Origin: an uncultured Alphaproteobacteria bacterium
GTDB lineage: Bacteria > Pseudomonadota > Alphaproteobacteria > SP197
DNA length: 64,000 nucleotides
Reading direction: 5' to 3'
Assembly: GCA_943787175.1 (NCBI GenBank)
Contig: CALSLK010000017.1
Location: forward strand, 1 to 64,000
Below, piece after piece: positions 18,688 through 26,375 of this stretch; the stretch's first letter is position 1; each line of letters starts with the position of its first letter. Below the pieces are notes generated by a model. That model saw only the letters and a program-made list of their open reading frames with translations, did no database searches and had not been told where the DNA came from. The translations under genes were made by a program, and so were the position numbers.

Positions 18688-18967
18688 TCAGAAGTTTCCC
18701 CGTGACGCCTCCGCAAGGATCTGCTTGTCGAGCGTGAGGTCAGATACCGCACGACGCAGACGCTCGTTCTCCTTCTCGAGCTCCTTGAGACGGCGCAACT
18801 GGTCGCCGCTCAGGCCACCGTACTCCTTGCGCCAGCGGTAGAATGTCACTTCGCTGACGCCGATCTGACGGATCGCATCCGCCATCGACATGCCCTGGCT
18901 GTGCAGAACATCAGCCTGCCGTCAGCTTGCCCACGATCTCTTCGGGCTTGTGTCGCTTCATCGCCAT
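18688..18967 (-). pseudogene. IS3-family transposase orfA, one frameshift
   Basis: From ATG 18967 (GGAGG upstream) the sequence reads MAMKRHKPEEIVGKL, then one extra base near 18926 shifts the frame. Repaired, it continues RQADVLHSQGMSMADAIRQIG and ends TLDKQILAEASRGNF at 18688. The helix-turn-helix and leucine-zipper-like LKELEKENERL are clear. Confidence 0.8.
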
Positions 18968-19002
18968 TTCTCGTCCTCCTTACAAAACTTCAGGATGGAC
19001 CA

Positions 19003-19409
19003 ATTCAAAGGGGGAGGAACAGCCCAAGACGGACGCATTCTGGATGATCGTGGGCGCGTCGGGGGCACCCGAGGATGCAGAGCTGGCCGACGTACTCGCG
19101 AAGCTTCAGCGCCCGCGCTGCCTGACACTGGCCGACCTGATAGACTGCGCGGACCTGATAGGCCACGAGGACGGCTTTAGCGAATGGCTTCGCGACCGCC
19201 GCAATCGTCGCCGCGTCGGGCACCGGCTGGAGTCTGCCGGATACGTGTCGGTGCAAAACCCGGACGCCAAGTCGGGGCTGTGGGTGGTCAATGGCCGCCG
19301 GCAAGTGGTGTACGCGCTAAACGCGCTGCCTGCGCGCGAACGGCTGGCCGCCGCACAGGCGCTCGCCAGCCGATCGCCAGTGGGGCAGAGCAGTGAACTT
19401 CCAATCTGA
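19003..19409 (+). pseudogene. Phage/plasmid primase-helicase-like C-terminal fragment
   Basis: An open frame enters from the IS3 end and reads EEQPKTDAFWMIVGASGAP, then FSEWLRDRRNRRRVGHRLESAGYVSVQNPD, then SGLWVVNGRRQVVYALNAL, stopping at 19409. This resembles the C-terminal winged-helix region of phage-type primase/helicases. No start codon or Shine-Dalgarno belongs to it. The 5' part has been removed by the IS3 insertion. I take it as a prophage relic; the family call is from memory and only moderately sure. Confidence 0.5.
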
Positions 19410-19689
19410 TTATCTCGCGTGCGAGGCGCTCGCCTGTGGGGCTGAATGCAGTGTATGCAGTGGTAATATACTCGGGGTATCTCGCGTGCGTACCCCTGAT
19501 CTATGGACTATGGGCTGAAGAGTGTCATTCATTAGCAGGATAAGAGATCACTGCATTCACTGCACCGCCACCCTAGGGGCCGGTCTGATCCCCACAGCCT
19601 ATGGTAGATAAATCTATTGGATCTTCTTCCTATTATAAACAACGACAAAAGAGGCAGATATGGACCGGGGTGGAGATTGTGACGGGCCA
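19410..19689. other. Non-coding stretch with inverted and direct short repeats
   Basis: No gene is visible. TGAATGCAGTG at about 19442 recurs inverted as CACTGCATTCA at about 19554. TCTCGCGTGCG occurs twice (about 19413 and 19481). GGGGTA...TACCCC at about 19473-19496 can form a hairpin. The right half is A+T rich. It follows the primase-like fragment and may be the non-coding spacer of the former phage. Confidence 0.4.
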
Positions 19690-19767
19690 TCCACTTAAAT
19701 TGTACATCATCACCGTCAGGCGGATCACCTCCGGTGAGCTGTTGAAATAACGGAACGGACTTCTCAT
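19690..19767 (-). pseudogene. IS6-family transposase, N-terminal stub
   Basis: From ATG 19767 leftwards the translation is MRSPFRYFNSSPEVIRLTVM, then MYNLSG, matching the starts at 5590 and 10214. Homology ends near 19690. Nothing of the catalytic domain follows. Confidence 0.7.
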
Positions 19768-19827
19768 CGCCGAAGGCTACGGACCAGACCCGGCCGCCTC
19801 AAGCCGATTTCGTCTGACACTGCCAGC

Positions 19828-21534
19828 TCAGCCTCTGCCCATGGCTCGGCGCGCAATATAGTCGGTTGCCAGGTGGGCGCTGTCGAGCGAACCCTCCTGC
19901 CAGCCCGGCCAATGGCTGAACCAGTCGCCTGCCATGAAGACGTTGTTGGCGACACGATCGGCGTCGGAAAGGGCGGTGAAGACGTCGGGCTGGGTGTAGG
20001 CCGTATCCATGGCCCAGCCACCTGCTTGATAGGGCATGTTGGCCCAGGCAATGGTCACGCCGTTTTCTGCAAACACCTTATCGCGGAACCCCGGATGCAG
20101 CTTCTCACCTCCGGCCAGAGCGGCTTCCAGACGTTCTGTGCGGCTCATGGCGGCAAACGGTGCGGCATTCTCGTCGTGAATGTACGCCCCGGTCAGCACG
20201 CCGGTCGGGCTGTTGAAGCTGTGGGACGGGTACCACATCTGGTTGATGATGTCCTTGGTCCAGGAGATTCCGCCATAGATCCGGTTCTCGTTCTCCCAGA
20301 ACCGTGACCGTCCCTGCCAGCCAACCTTGCAGGCTGGATTCATGATGACGCTGGCAAGCGTCTGGCGCACGACCGCATCGATGAAGTTGCCGCCAAGTCC
20401 AGCCATCAGGGACGGGGCAAGCGTGGCAATGATGAAATTGGCAGGAGGCCGCGCGCCGTCCGCCGTCATCACTGTTGTCTTGTCGCCGTCGACATCGATT
20501 GCACGGACCGGTTGATTGAGCACGATCAGGTCCTTGACGGTGCGGCCGCCCGGCACTTCAGCGCGCAGGAACCCCTTGACGATCATGTCCATGCCATCGA
20601 TCGGTTCCATCAGGGTCGTCTGCCAGAAGTACTCCAGGTCATAGAACATTTCCGAGTGCCAGAAGTCCGACGCCAGAATGTCATCCATCGACAGGGTCGA
20701 CCAGGGAACACCGGGGGTCACGGCGTCGCCAGGCTCAATCCGGTAGCCGGCACGGATGTAATCGGTTTTCAGGGATGCGCCGGCATAGAAAAGAGCCGCA
20801 CCGTCGCCGCTGAGCTGGCCGAAATGGGTCAACAGGCCCAACAGGGCTTCGCGGTCGGTGGGATTAACAAGGTCGTCGAGGGCGCCCTTGTTGCTGACCT
20901 TGGCCATCAGTTCGGCCAGTTGTCCGTGCACATCCTGGGTCAGTCGGCGCAGCGGTACGGGGTCCCCTCCGTTCCAGGCGTCGTTCTGCAGAAGGTTGGC
21001 CGATGAGTTGTAGATGTAGGGCTGCAACTCCACGCCAAGCATGCCGCAATAGTCAATCACGCGCCCGTGATGTTGAGGGATACGACCAGGTCCGGCATTG
21101 AGAAAGTTGTCTGGATGATCCGGCGGCATGTCGGCTACCTGTTCGAAGGTCATGGTCGTGGGTTTATTCCAGTTCCATTCGCTGTAACTGTCGCCGTTAC
21201 GCAGGGTCAGGCTGCGCCCGCCGTAGTGGCCGGTTGCTTCGAGGATCTCGACCTCGGCGCCTGCACGCGCAAGCCGCAAAGCACTGCATAGCCCGGCAAC
21301 GCCTGCGCCGATGACGATGATGCGCTTTCCTTCCAGGCTTCCCGCCGGCAGGGCTTCAGTCGTGTCACCTGAAGCCAGTGCCCCATGACCCATCAGCCCC
21401 AGGGCGGAAAGTGCCGAATAGGCGGCGCCGACTCCACCGATCACGGCAAGACGTTCGATCAGCGCGCGGCGCGTCAGTCCATTGTGAATCTTCGGCATCT
21501 TTCGGTTCGTCCCATTTTTGCGGTTAGCCGTCAT
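19828..21534 (-). CDS. Flavin-dependent amine oxidase with Tat signal
   Basis: About 568 residues. A twin-arginine-type leader (GLTRRALIERLAVIGG, followed by a hydrophobic stretch) comes first. The FAD-binding Rossmann motif VIGAGVAGLCSALRLARAGAEVEILEA and the GGRS motif of monoamine-oxidase-like flavoproteins follow, and the C-terminal FAD-contact region reads VFMAGDWFSHWPGWQEGSLDSA. Such enzymes oxidise primary or secondary amines to imines with release of H2O2 or electron transfer. Export to the periplasm is inferred from the leader. The start at 21534 (MTANRK) is preferred; Met at 21498 would also keep the signal. A hairpin terminator of another gene lies upstream, and an IS6 stub lies downstream. 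Its substrate may belong to the amine pathway of this region. Confidence 0.85.
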   Translation of the reverse strand: MTANRKNGTNRKMPKIHNGLTRRALIERLAVIGGVGAAYSALSALGLMGHGALASGDTTEALPAGSLEGKRIIVIGAGVAGLCSALRLARAGAEVEILEATGHYGGRSLTLRNGDSYSEWNWNKPTTMTFEQVADMPPDHPDNFLNAGPGRIPQHHGRVIDYCGMLGVELQPYIYNSSANLLQNDAWNGGDPVPLRRLTQDVHGQLAELMAKVSNKGALDDLVNPTDREALLGLLTHFGQLSGDGAALFYAGASLKTDYIRAGYRIEPGDAVTPGVPWSTLSMDDILASDFWHSEMFYDLEYFWQTTLMEPIDGMDMIVKGFLRAEVPGGRTVKDLIVLNQPVRAIDVDGDKTTVMTADGARPPANFIIATLAPSLMAGLGGNFIDAVVRQTLASVIMNPACKVGWQGRSRFWENENRIYGGISWTKDIINQMWYPSHSFNSPTGVLTGAYIHDENAAPFAAMSRTERLEAALAGGEKLHPGFRDKVFAENGVTIAWANMPYQAGGWAMDTAYTQPDVFTALSDADRVANNVFMAGDWFSHWPGWQEGSLDSAHLATDYIARRAMGRG

Positions 21535-21630
21535 TCCAAGCTCGTTGCAACATAACACAAACCGTTCGCCGGCATCGACTATCCGGTCAGAAGCTTGGGC
21601 ATCACCTGGTAGTGACGATGCCAGAAATAG

Positions 21631-21665
21631 AAACGGCCGGAACCCATACCAGGTTCCGGCCGTTT
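21631..21665 (-). terminator. Strong hairpin, likely terminator of the truncated gene at 21688-21770
   Basis: A perfect 14-base stem AAACGGCCGGAACC pairs with GGTTCCGGCCGTTT around a 7-base loop. It lies about 25 bases after the stop codon of the minus-strand fragment at 21688. The following bases on that strand are only moderately T-rich. Confidence 0.75.
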
Positions 21666-21687
21666 GTCGTTATCGCCAGGGGGGGCT

Positions 21688-21770
21688 TAGAAGCCCGCCT
21701 TCACCTCGTCGAACTTGATGATCATCTTCTCGCACGTATCGGAAGGGATCTCGTCATAGAAATTCCCCTG
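21688..21770 (-). pseudogene. C-terminal fragment of an unknown protein cut by IS3 sequence
   Basis: The minus-strand frame LLAQGNFYDEIPSDTCEKM then IIKFDEVKAGF ends with TAA at 21688-21690 and is followed by a strong hairpin, as expected for a genuine gene end. Everything upstream of about 21770 is IS3-derived. The remaining 28 residues are too few to assign a family. Confidence 0.5.
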
Positions 21771-21774
21771 CGCC

Positions 21775-22040
21775 AATAGAGCGACCGGATCGACAATGCC
21801 CAGTGACACAAGGCGGCGATGCTCTCCTCGCTGCGCAGGCCCGATAACACAATCCGGATCTTCTCCTCAGCCGAATAACGCTTGCGCGTCTTGCGCCGAA
21901 TGTCGCGGATGGCCTGTTCTGCCGGGGCGCTCTTGCTCATGGTTTTCTGCCTCATCTTCGTTCCCTACGGTCACTGCGATGAGCCAGAAAAACTCCCTTA
22001 TGAAAACCACTCAATCTGTCCCAAAGGCGCTGACGGCAGA
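21775..22040 (-). mobile_element. IS3-family 5' fragment (leader plus orfA start)
   Basis: orfA begins at 21940 or 21955 (MSKSAPAEQAIRDIRRKTRK, then YSAEEKIRIVLSGLRSEESI). It loses similarity after AALC near 21800, so only its helix-turn-helix remains. The leader 21960-22038 is almost the same as bases 1-80 of the window, showing that two copies of this element type existed about 22 kb apart in the same orientation. Confidence 0.75.
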
Positions 22041-22135
22041 CAACGCTCGACAAGCAGATCCTTGCGGAGGCAGGACCGTGGCCGAAGGCCGCGTAAGCCT
22101 GCCGAAGGCACGGGGAAACTTCTGAGCCCCTCGCG
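22040..22135 (+). pseudogene. IS3 orfA/orfB junction relic with a palindromic insertion
   Basis: CTCGACAAGCAGATCCTTGC followed by GGGGAAACTTCTGAGCCCCTC matches the junction of the IS3 element at 18680-18720. Between the two parts, about 22069-22106 holds roughly 37 extra bases that can fold (GGCAGG...CCTGCC enclosing GTGGCC...GGCCGC). The relic is followed directly by an HNH endonuclease reading frame. Confidence 0.6.
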
Positions 22136-22407
22136 CTCGTTGGCAAAAGAGGAGAGCGGAGCAACTCAAGGCCGAGCCGTTGTGCAGATCCTGCGACCGG
22201 AAAGGACGAACCACACCGGCGACAGTTGCGGACCACATCGAGCCCCATCGAGGAGATCAATACCTGTTCTGGTATGGACCGCTCCAATCGATGTGCCAGC
22301 CATGCCACGACCACAAGACCTCGGTCGTCGAGGCGCAAGGATGGGACGACGAGATCGGCGTGGACGGTTATCCGGTGGATCCTAACCATCCCTGGAACAA
22401 GACCTGA
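22136..22407 (+). pseudogene. Phage HNH endonuclease, 5' truncated
   Basis: The frame reads RWQKRRAEQLKAEPLCRSC, then GRTTPATVADHIEPHRGD, then QSMCQPCHDHKTSVVEAQG, and ends GYPVDPNHPWNKT. Two CxxC pairs and the HIEPHRGD motif are those of small HNH endonucleases encoded beside phage terminase genes. The N-terminus fuses into the IS3 relic near 22135, with no own start; an internal ATG or GTG near 22180 would give a shortened protein that keeps the zinc and HNH residues. A G-rich stretch follows at once, as in phage cos regions. Confidence 0.75.
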
Positions 22408-22552
22408 GAGGGTGGGGGGCGGGTCGGATCTCTGGGGCCTATCTTTGCAGGACCGTTCGCGGTGCTTTTTTTATAGCGGGCGCAGATTAACAAAGTTTTA
22501 GCTTTCTTAATTAAGTGATAGCGCAAGCCTTTCCTCCAAATCCCTCCAAAAC
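22408..22552. other. G-rich then A+T-rich spacer, cos-like
   Basis: GAGGGTGGGGGGCGGGTCGG directly follows the HNH stop, then a T7 run and an A+T-rich stretch with AATTAA. In lambda-like phages the packaging (cos) site lies between HNH endonuclease and small terminase genes and often looks like this. The assignment rests on position and composition only. Confidence 0.35.
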
Positions 22553-22702
22553 CTGAAGGGCCAGCCTAACAAGAAGCGCCCGAAGAAATCGGGCATCCAC
22601 ACCAACGGCGAAGTGACCCGCCCCGATCATCTGCCCAGCGATGCGATTGCTTGCATCGAGCACATCCGCTCATCGATGCCGCCAGAGGTTTACTGTGACT
22701 GA
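22553..22702 (+). pseudogene. Possible phage terminase small subunit fragment
   Basis: A short frame reads LKGQPNKKRPKKSGIHTNGE, then VTRPDHLPSDAIACIEHIRSS, then MPPEVYCD and stop at 22702. The P-x-HL..A...I..SMPP.VY pattern resembles the first helices of P27-type small terminases, which normally follow HNH genes. It is short and possibly truncated at both ends, so the call is tentative. Confidence 0.3.
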
Positions 22703-22791
22703 CGTGCCTCCAGTGCTTCCCTTCAGTCAGCGCTATGTTTGATCCCATGGTTTGATGGTGCGATCCATTCCTTGGAATGGAAGGAAGCATT

Positions 22792-23076
22792 ATGGGACAG
22801 ATACGTCACGGCTGCGCCACGACCACGCACGCCATCCGAGCAGCAATACAGCGATCGCAAGCTACGAACGCGGCGCTGAGCCGGCAGCTGGGCATCAATG
22901 TCAAGACGGTCGCCAAGTGGCGCAAGCGCGAGACGTTGGAGGACCGCAAGACGGGCCCGAGCGAACCGCGCTCAACTGTTCTGAGCCAAGATGAGGAGGC
23001 GATGGTTGTCGCCTTCCGTCGTCATACGCTGTTACCGCTGGATGATTGCCTATACGCCTTGCAACCTGCAAGTTGA
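22792..23076 (+). pseudogene. IS481-family transposase, N-terminal fragment
   Basis: From ATG 22792 the frame reads MGQIRHGCATTTHAIRAAIQ, a helix-turn-helix (LGINVKTVAKWRKRE), then STVLSQDEEAMVVAFRRHTL and LPLDDCLYALQ. These are the conserved first 90 residues of IS481-type transposases. Similarity ends near 23066 and the integrase core is missing. Confidence 0.85.
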
Positions 23077-23079
23077 GGC

Positions 23080-23190
23080 CACTTCGTCGGGTGAACGCCG
23101 AATCGGGTCGCCAGCTCGGCAACGGTCAGCTCTCCCTTCAGAGTCTCAAGGGCCACACGCGCGCTGGTTCTCGCCTGGCACCACCGAAAG
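23080..23190 (-). pseudogene. IS3 orfA internal fragment
   Basis: The minus-strand reading ARVALETLKGELTVAELATR then FGVHPTK closely matches residues 14-40 of the orfA at 6665-6973. Both edges are abrupt junctions with other sequence. Confidence 0.7.
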
Positions 23191-23196
23191 AGTCGC

Positions 23197-23324
23197 CTAG
23201 CTTGGCGGAAGCCGTGATCGACGGGGCGCTCTTGTTCTCCGAAGGCTGCCGGCGCAAGGATCTTGTGGAGGCGGCGCTGGGGGCTTGCCTCGAACTCTTC
23301 GGCAGGCCGCCGACGCTGCACTGA
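23197..23324 (+). pseudogene. Possible TetR-type regulator C-terminal fragment
   Basis: The frame SLAEAVIDGALLFSEGCRRK then DLVEAALGACLELF, stop 23324, resembles the last helices of TetR-family regulators (the VIDGALLxA pattern). There is no DNA-binding part. It may be a remnant of a real gene cut by the IS3 fragment, but a chance open frame cannot be excluded. Confidence 0.3.
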
Positions 23325-23446
23325 ACGGCACCATCCACAGCAGGGGCGATTCGCGAGTGCGCCCTTCCTTATTAGACAATCATTGGATAGTAGCGCTCAC
23401 TGGACACGAGACCACTTCGTAACTATTTGATTTTAAAAACAAACCT

Positions 23447-23521
23447 TGGCGACCCCTAGGGGAATCGAACCCCTGTCTCAACCGTGAAAGGGTTGTGTCC
23501 TAACCGCTAGACGAAGGGGTC
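23447..23521 (-). tRNA. tRNA-Glu (anticodon TTC)
   Basis: The cloverleaf is complete: acceptor GACCCCT/AGGGGTC, anticodon loop CTTTCAC, T-loop TTCGATT, and CCA encoded at the 3' end. The gene marks the right edge of the IS- and phage-rich segment, and core genes start right after it, so it may have served as an integration site. Confidence 0.95.
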
Positions 23522-23641
23522 GCAGAAGGCAGCGGTGAAATAGACGTTGATGGTCAGGAAATCAAGGGCCAATGCGCGTTTGGCGGTGTTTTATGGGAAT
23601 TGATTCTGCACGGTCATGGCCCCGTGGCGTGCGCCACATCC

Positions 23642-25387
23642 TCAATGATCAGCTGCGCGCGTTCGTTGCCCTGCCACCGATCGATCCGAAGGTGACCGGC
23701 AAGGTGCAGATCGCCCCCCTCCCCGCGCCATCAGGGCATCACCAATGGGCTGGCTCAAGGCGCGAAAGGCGATGGCCTTGAGCCGGCCGCCATCGGCTGA
23801 GGAAAGAATGGCCCGGACGTGGTTTTCGCCCACCACATCGGCCCGCACGACCCGGGCGCCCATGATGGCAAAGCGCGGTTCTGCGTTGCCGATTCCAAAG
23901 GGACCCATGCGTTCGATGGTCTGCAGCAGATCGACCGTGGCCGCACCGGCAGACAATGCCCCATCAACGCCCAGTTCCGGGACACTGGGGCGCTGCGACA
24001 CGGATTTGGCGACACGCTCATCAAGGAAGTCGGTGAGTTCCTGAAGCTTGCCGGCTTCCACGGTCAGACCGGCCGCCATGGGATGACCGCCGCCGTTGAC
24101 GAGCAGGCCGGCCTGTCGCGCTGCGGTGACAGCGCCACCCAGATCGACCCCGGCCAGCGAGCGGCCAGAGCCTTTCCCGATGCCATCGTTGACCGCAATG
24201 ACAAAGGCAGGACGATGGAAGCGTTCCACGACGCGGCTGGCTACAATGCCGATGACGCCGGGATGCCAGCCCTCTCCCGAGACGACGATGCAGTTCCGAC
24301 CTTCTTGTATCTCAGCAGCAACCAGAGCTGCTGCCAGCACGCCACGCTCAATCTCCTGACGCTCGCCATTGAGTGAATCCAGCTTGAGGGCAAGACCTGC
24401 CGCCTCATCAGGATCCGTCGTGGTGAGCAGACGCACGCCCAGATCGGGTGAACCGATGCGCCCGCCCGCGTTGATACGTGGCCCCAGCACAAAGCCTGCG
24501 TGATAGGCCGTGGGTTTCTCGGTAATGCGCCCGATATCGGCCAGTGCCGTCAGGCCGGTATTCCGGCGACCCGCCATAATCTTGAGGCCCTGGGTTGCCA
24601 GCGCCCGATTGAGACCGACCAGCGGCACAGAATCACAGACTGTGCCCAGGGCAACGATATCGAGCCACTGCATCAGGTCAGGCTCCTGACGTTGCCCAAA
24701 CCAGCCGCGTTTTCTGAGTTCACGGTTAAGCGCCACGATGGTCATGAAGGTCACACCCACAGCAGCCAGATGTCCCAGGCCGCTGGTGTCATCGATCCGG
24801 TTGGGGTTGACCACGGCACAGGCGCTGGGCAGTTCCGGCTCGGCAGCATGATGATCCAGTACGATCACATCGATCCCGGCCTCGGCGGCAAGACGCAGGG
24901 GATCATACGCCGAGATCCCGCAATCGACCGTGACGACAGGTCCGGCACCACGGTCACGCAACGCCACGATGGCAGGCGCGTTGGGGCCGTAGCCTTCCTT
25001 CTGACGGTCAGGAATATGCACATCTGTTGCTACATCCAGCGCGCGGAAGTAATGCACCAGAAGGGCAGAGGACGTTGCACCATCAACGTCGTAATCGCCG
25101 AACACACCGATCGTCTCGCCGGCCTCGACGGCATCGGCCAGACGCGTGATAGCCTCATCCATACCCTTCAGGACAGAGGGATCAGGCAGAAAGGCCTTCA
25201 GGGAAGGCTGCAGGAAGTTGCTGACGTCTTCCGGTGCAACCTTGCGGGCAGCCAGGACACGCGCGAGCGCTTCAGGCAGATCAAGCTGTTGCGCCAGAGC
25301 CATGGCGGCACGGTCATCTTCCAGTCGTGCACGCCAGCGTTTGCCGGTGACGGAATGTTCGACGCCAAGGATTGCGCCGGTCAACAA
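23642..25387 (-). CDS. recJ: Single-stranded-DNA exonuclease RecJ (C-terminal frameshift)
   Basis: A 581-residue RecJ that degrades single-stranded DNA 5' to 3' in recombination and mismatch repair. DHH-family motifs are present: GDYDVDGATS, VTVDCGIS, VLDHHAAEPELP and the DHHA1 motif GGHPMAAG. The C-terminal tail is foreign after the G-rich run. Removing one C from C6 at 23714-23719 restores ARGGGDLHLAGHLRIDRWQG then NERAQLIIEDVAH and moves the stop to 23614. TTG at 25387 is the probable start and lies directly after the glpX stop (25388-25390), so the genes are tightly coupled. The indel is most simply a homopolymer sequencing error. Confidence 0.93.
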   Translation of the reverse strand: MLTGAILGVEHSVTGKRWRARLEDDRAAMALAQQLDLPEALARVLAARKVAPEDVSNFLQPSLKAFLPDPSVLKGMDEAITRLADAVEAGETIGVFGDYDVDGATSSALLVHYFRALDVATDVHIPDRQKEGYGPNAPAIVALRDRGAGPVVTVDCGISAYDPLRLAAEAGIDVIVLDHHAAEPELPSACAVVNPNRIDDTSGLGHLAAVGVTFMTIVALNRELRKRGWFGQRQEPDLMQWLDIVALGTVCDSVPLVGLNRALATQGLKIMAGRRNTGLTALADIGRITEKPTAYHAGFVLGPRINAGGRIGSPDLGVRLLTTTDPDEAAGLALKLDSLNGERQEIERGVLAAALVAAEIQEGRNCIVVSGEGWHPGVIGIVASRVVERFHRPAFVIAVNDGIGKGSGRSLAGVDLGGAVTAARQAGLLVNGGGHPMAAGLTVEAGKLQELTDFLDERVAKSVSQRPSVPELGVDGALSAGAATVDLLQTIERMGPFGIGNAEPRFAIMGARVVRADVVGENHVRAILSSADGGRLKAIAFRALSQPIGDALMARGGGRSAPCRSPSDRSVAGQRTRAADH

Positions 25388-26359
25388 TCAGGTCCGGAGT
25401 TCGAAGTTCTTGCGTTCCAGATTGTGCTCGGCAGACACGACACGAACCGTGCCGGTGCGCGAACGCATGACGATGGATTCCGTTGTGATGCGGTCACCCA
25501 GACGATGCACACCGCGTAACATCCAGCCATCGGTCACACCGGTCGCGGCAAAAAAGATGTCGCCGTGAGCGAGCTCTTCAATGGCGTATTTCTTGCCCAT
25601 ATCCTCAATACCCATGCGGCGCGCCCGGACTTTTTCGTCGTCATTGCGGAAGTTGAGGCGGCCCTGGAACTGTCCACCGATGCACTGCAGCGCAGCAGCG
25701 GCCAGAACGCCTTCAGGTGCACCACCGATGCCCATATAGAGGTCGATACCGGTTTCGGGCCGGGTCGTGGCAATCACGCCTGCAACATCACCATCGTCAA
25801 TCAGGCGAATACGGGCGCCGGCCTTGCGGACCGCACCGATCAGGCCTTCATGACGGGGACGATCAAGGATCAGGACGACCAGATCGCTCACTTCAAGGCC
25901 TTTGGCTTCTGCAAGGCGCTTCAGATTTTCCTCCGGCTCCAGGTCCAGATCCACGACGCCGGCAGGAAGCCCGCCGCCAACTGCGATCTTGTCCATATAG
26001 GTATCGGGCGCATTCAGAAATCCGCCATCCTCGGCAAAGGCCAGAACAGCCAGGGAATTGGCACCGCCGGTTGCACAGATTGTGGTGCCTTCCAACGGAT
26101 CAAGCGCGATATCGACCTTTGGTCCCTCGCCCGTACCCACGGTTTCACCGATGAACAGCATGGGAGCTTCGTCGCGCTCGCCCTCGCCGATCACCACGGT
26201 GCCCTGGATTTCAAGGGCATTGAGGCCCTGGCGCATGGCATCGACAGCCACCTGGTCGGCGGCTTTTTCATCGCCACGTCCCATCAGGGTGGCAGCGGCA
26301 ATTGCAGCGGCTTCGCTGACACGCACGGCCTCAAGGGCCAGATCGCGATCAAGAATCAT
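25388..26359 (-). CDS. glpX: Class II fructose-1,6-bisphosphatase
   Basis: A 323-residue GlpX-type enzyme removing the C1 phosphate of fructose-1,6-bisphosphate in gluconeogenesis. Metal and substrate motifs are present: VIGEGERDEAPML, ALDPLEGTT, IDDGDVAGVI and GIGGAPEGV. Length is normal. It follows hom by 16 bases and abuts recJ, an order known from several alphaproteobacteria. Confidence 0.95.
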   Translation of the reverse strand: MILDRDLALEAVRVSEAAAIAAATLMGRGDEKAADQVAVDAMRQGLNALEIQGTVVIGEGERDEAPMLFIGETVGTGEGPKVDIALDPLEGTTICATGGANSLAVLAFAEDGGFLNAPDTYMDKIAVGGGLPAGVVDLDLEPEENLKRLAEAKGLEVSDLVVLILDRPRHEGLIGAVRKAGARIRLIDDGDVAGVIATTRPETGIDLYMGIGGAPEGVLAAAALQCIGGQFQGRLNFRNDDEKVRARRMGIEDMGKKYAIEELAHGDIFFAATGVTDGWMLRGVHRLGDRITTESIVMRSRTGTVRVVSAEHNLERKNFELRT

Positions 26360-26375
26360 TGGTTTTCAGTCCAGT

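Larger units (their letters stand above)
17775..19002 (-). mobile_element. IS3-family insertion sequence (orfA/orfB)
   Basis: The ends are suggested by TGACTGGTCTGG at about 17777 and the inverted GGACCAATTCAAAG ending near 19003. It has separated an IS110 relic on the left from a phage primase-like fragment on the right. A second, badly decayed copy of its orfA/orfB junction lies at 22040-22135. Confidence 0.75.

Noticed and set aside
23046..23324. One continuous small gene
   Set aside because: The frame crosses the junction of an IS481 piece, an antisense IS3 piece and a possible TetR tail, so it is composite.
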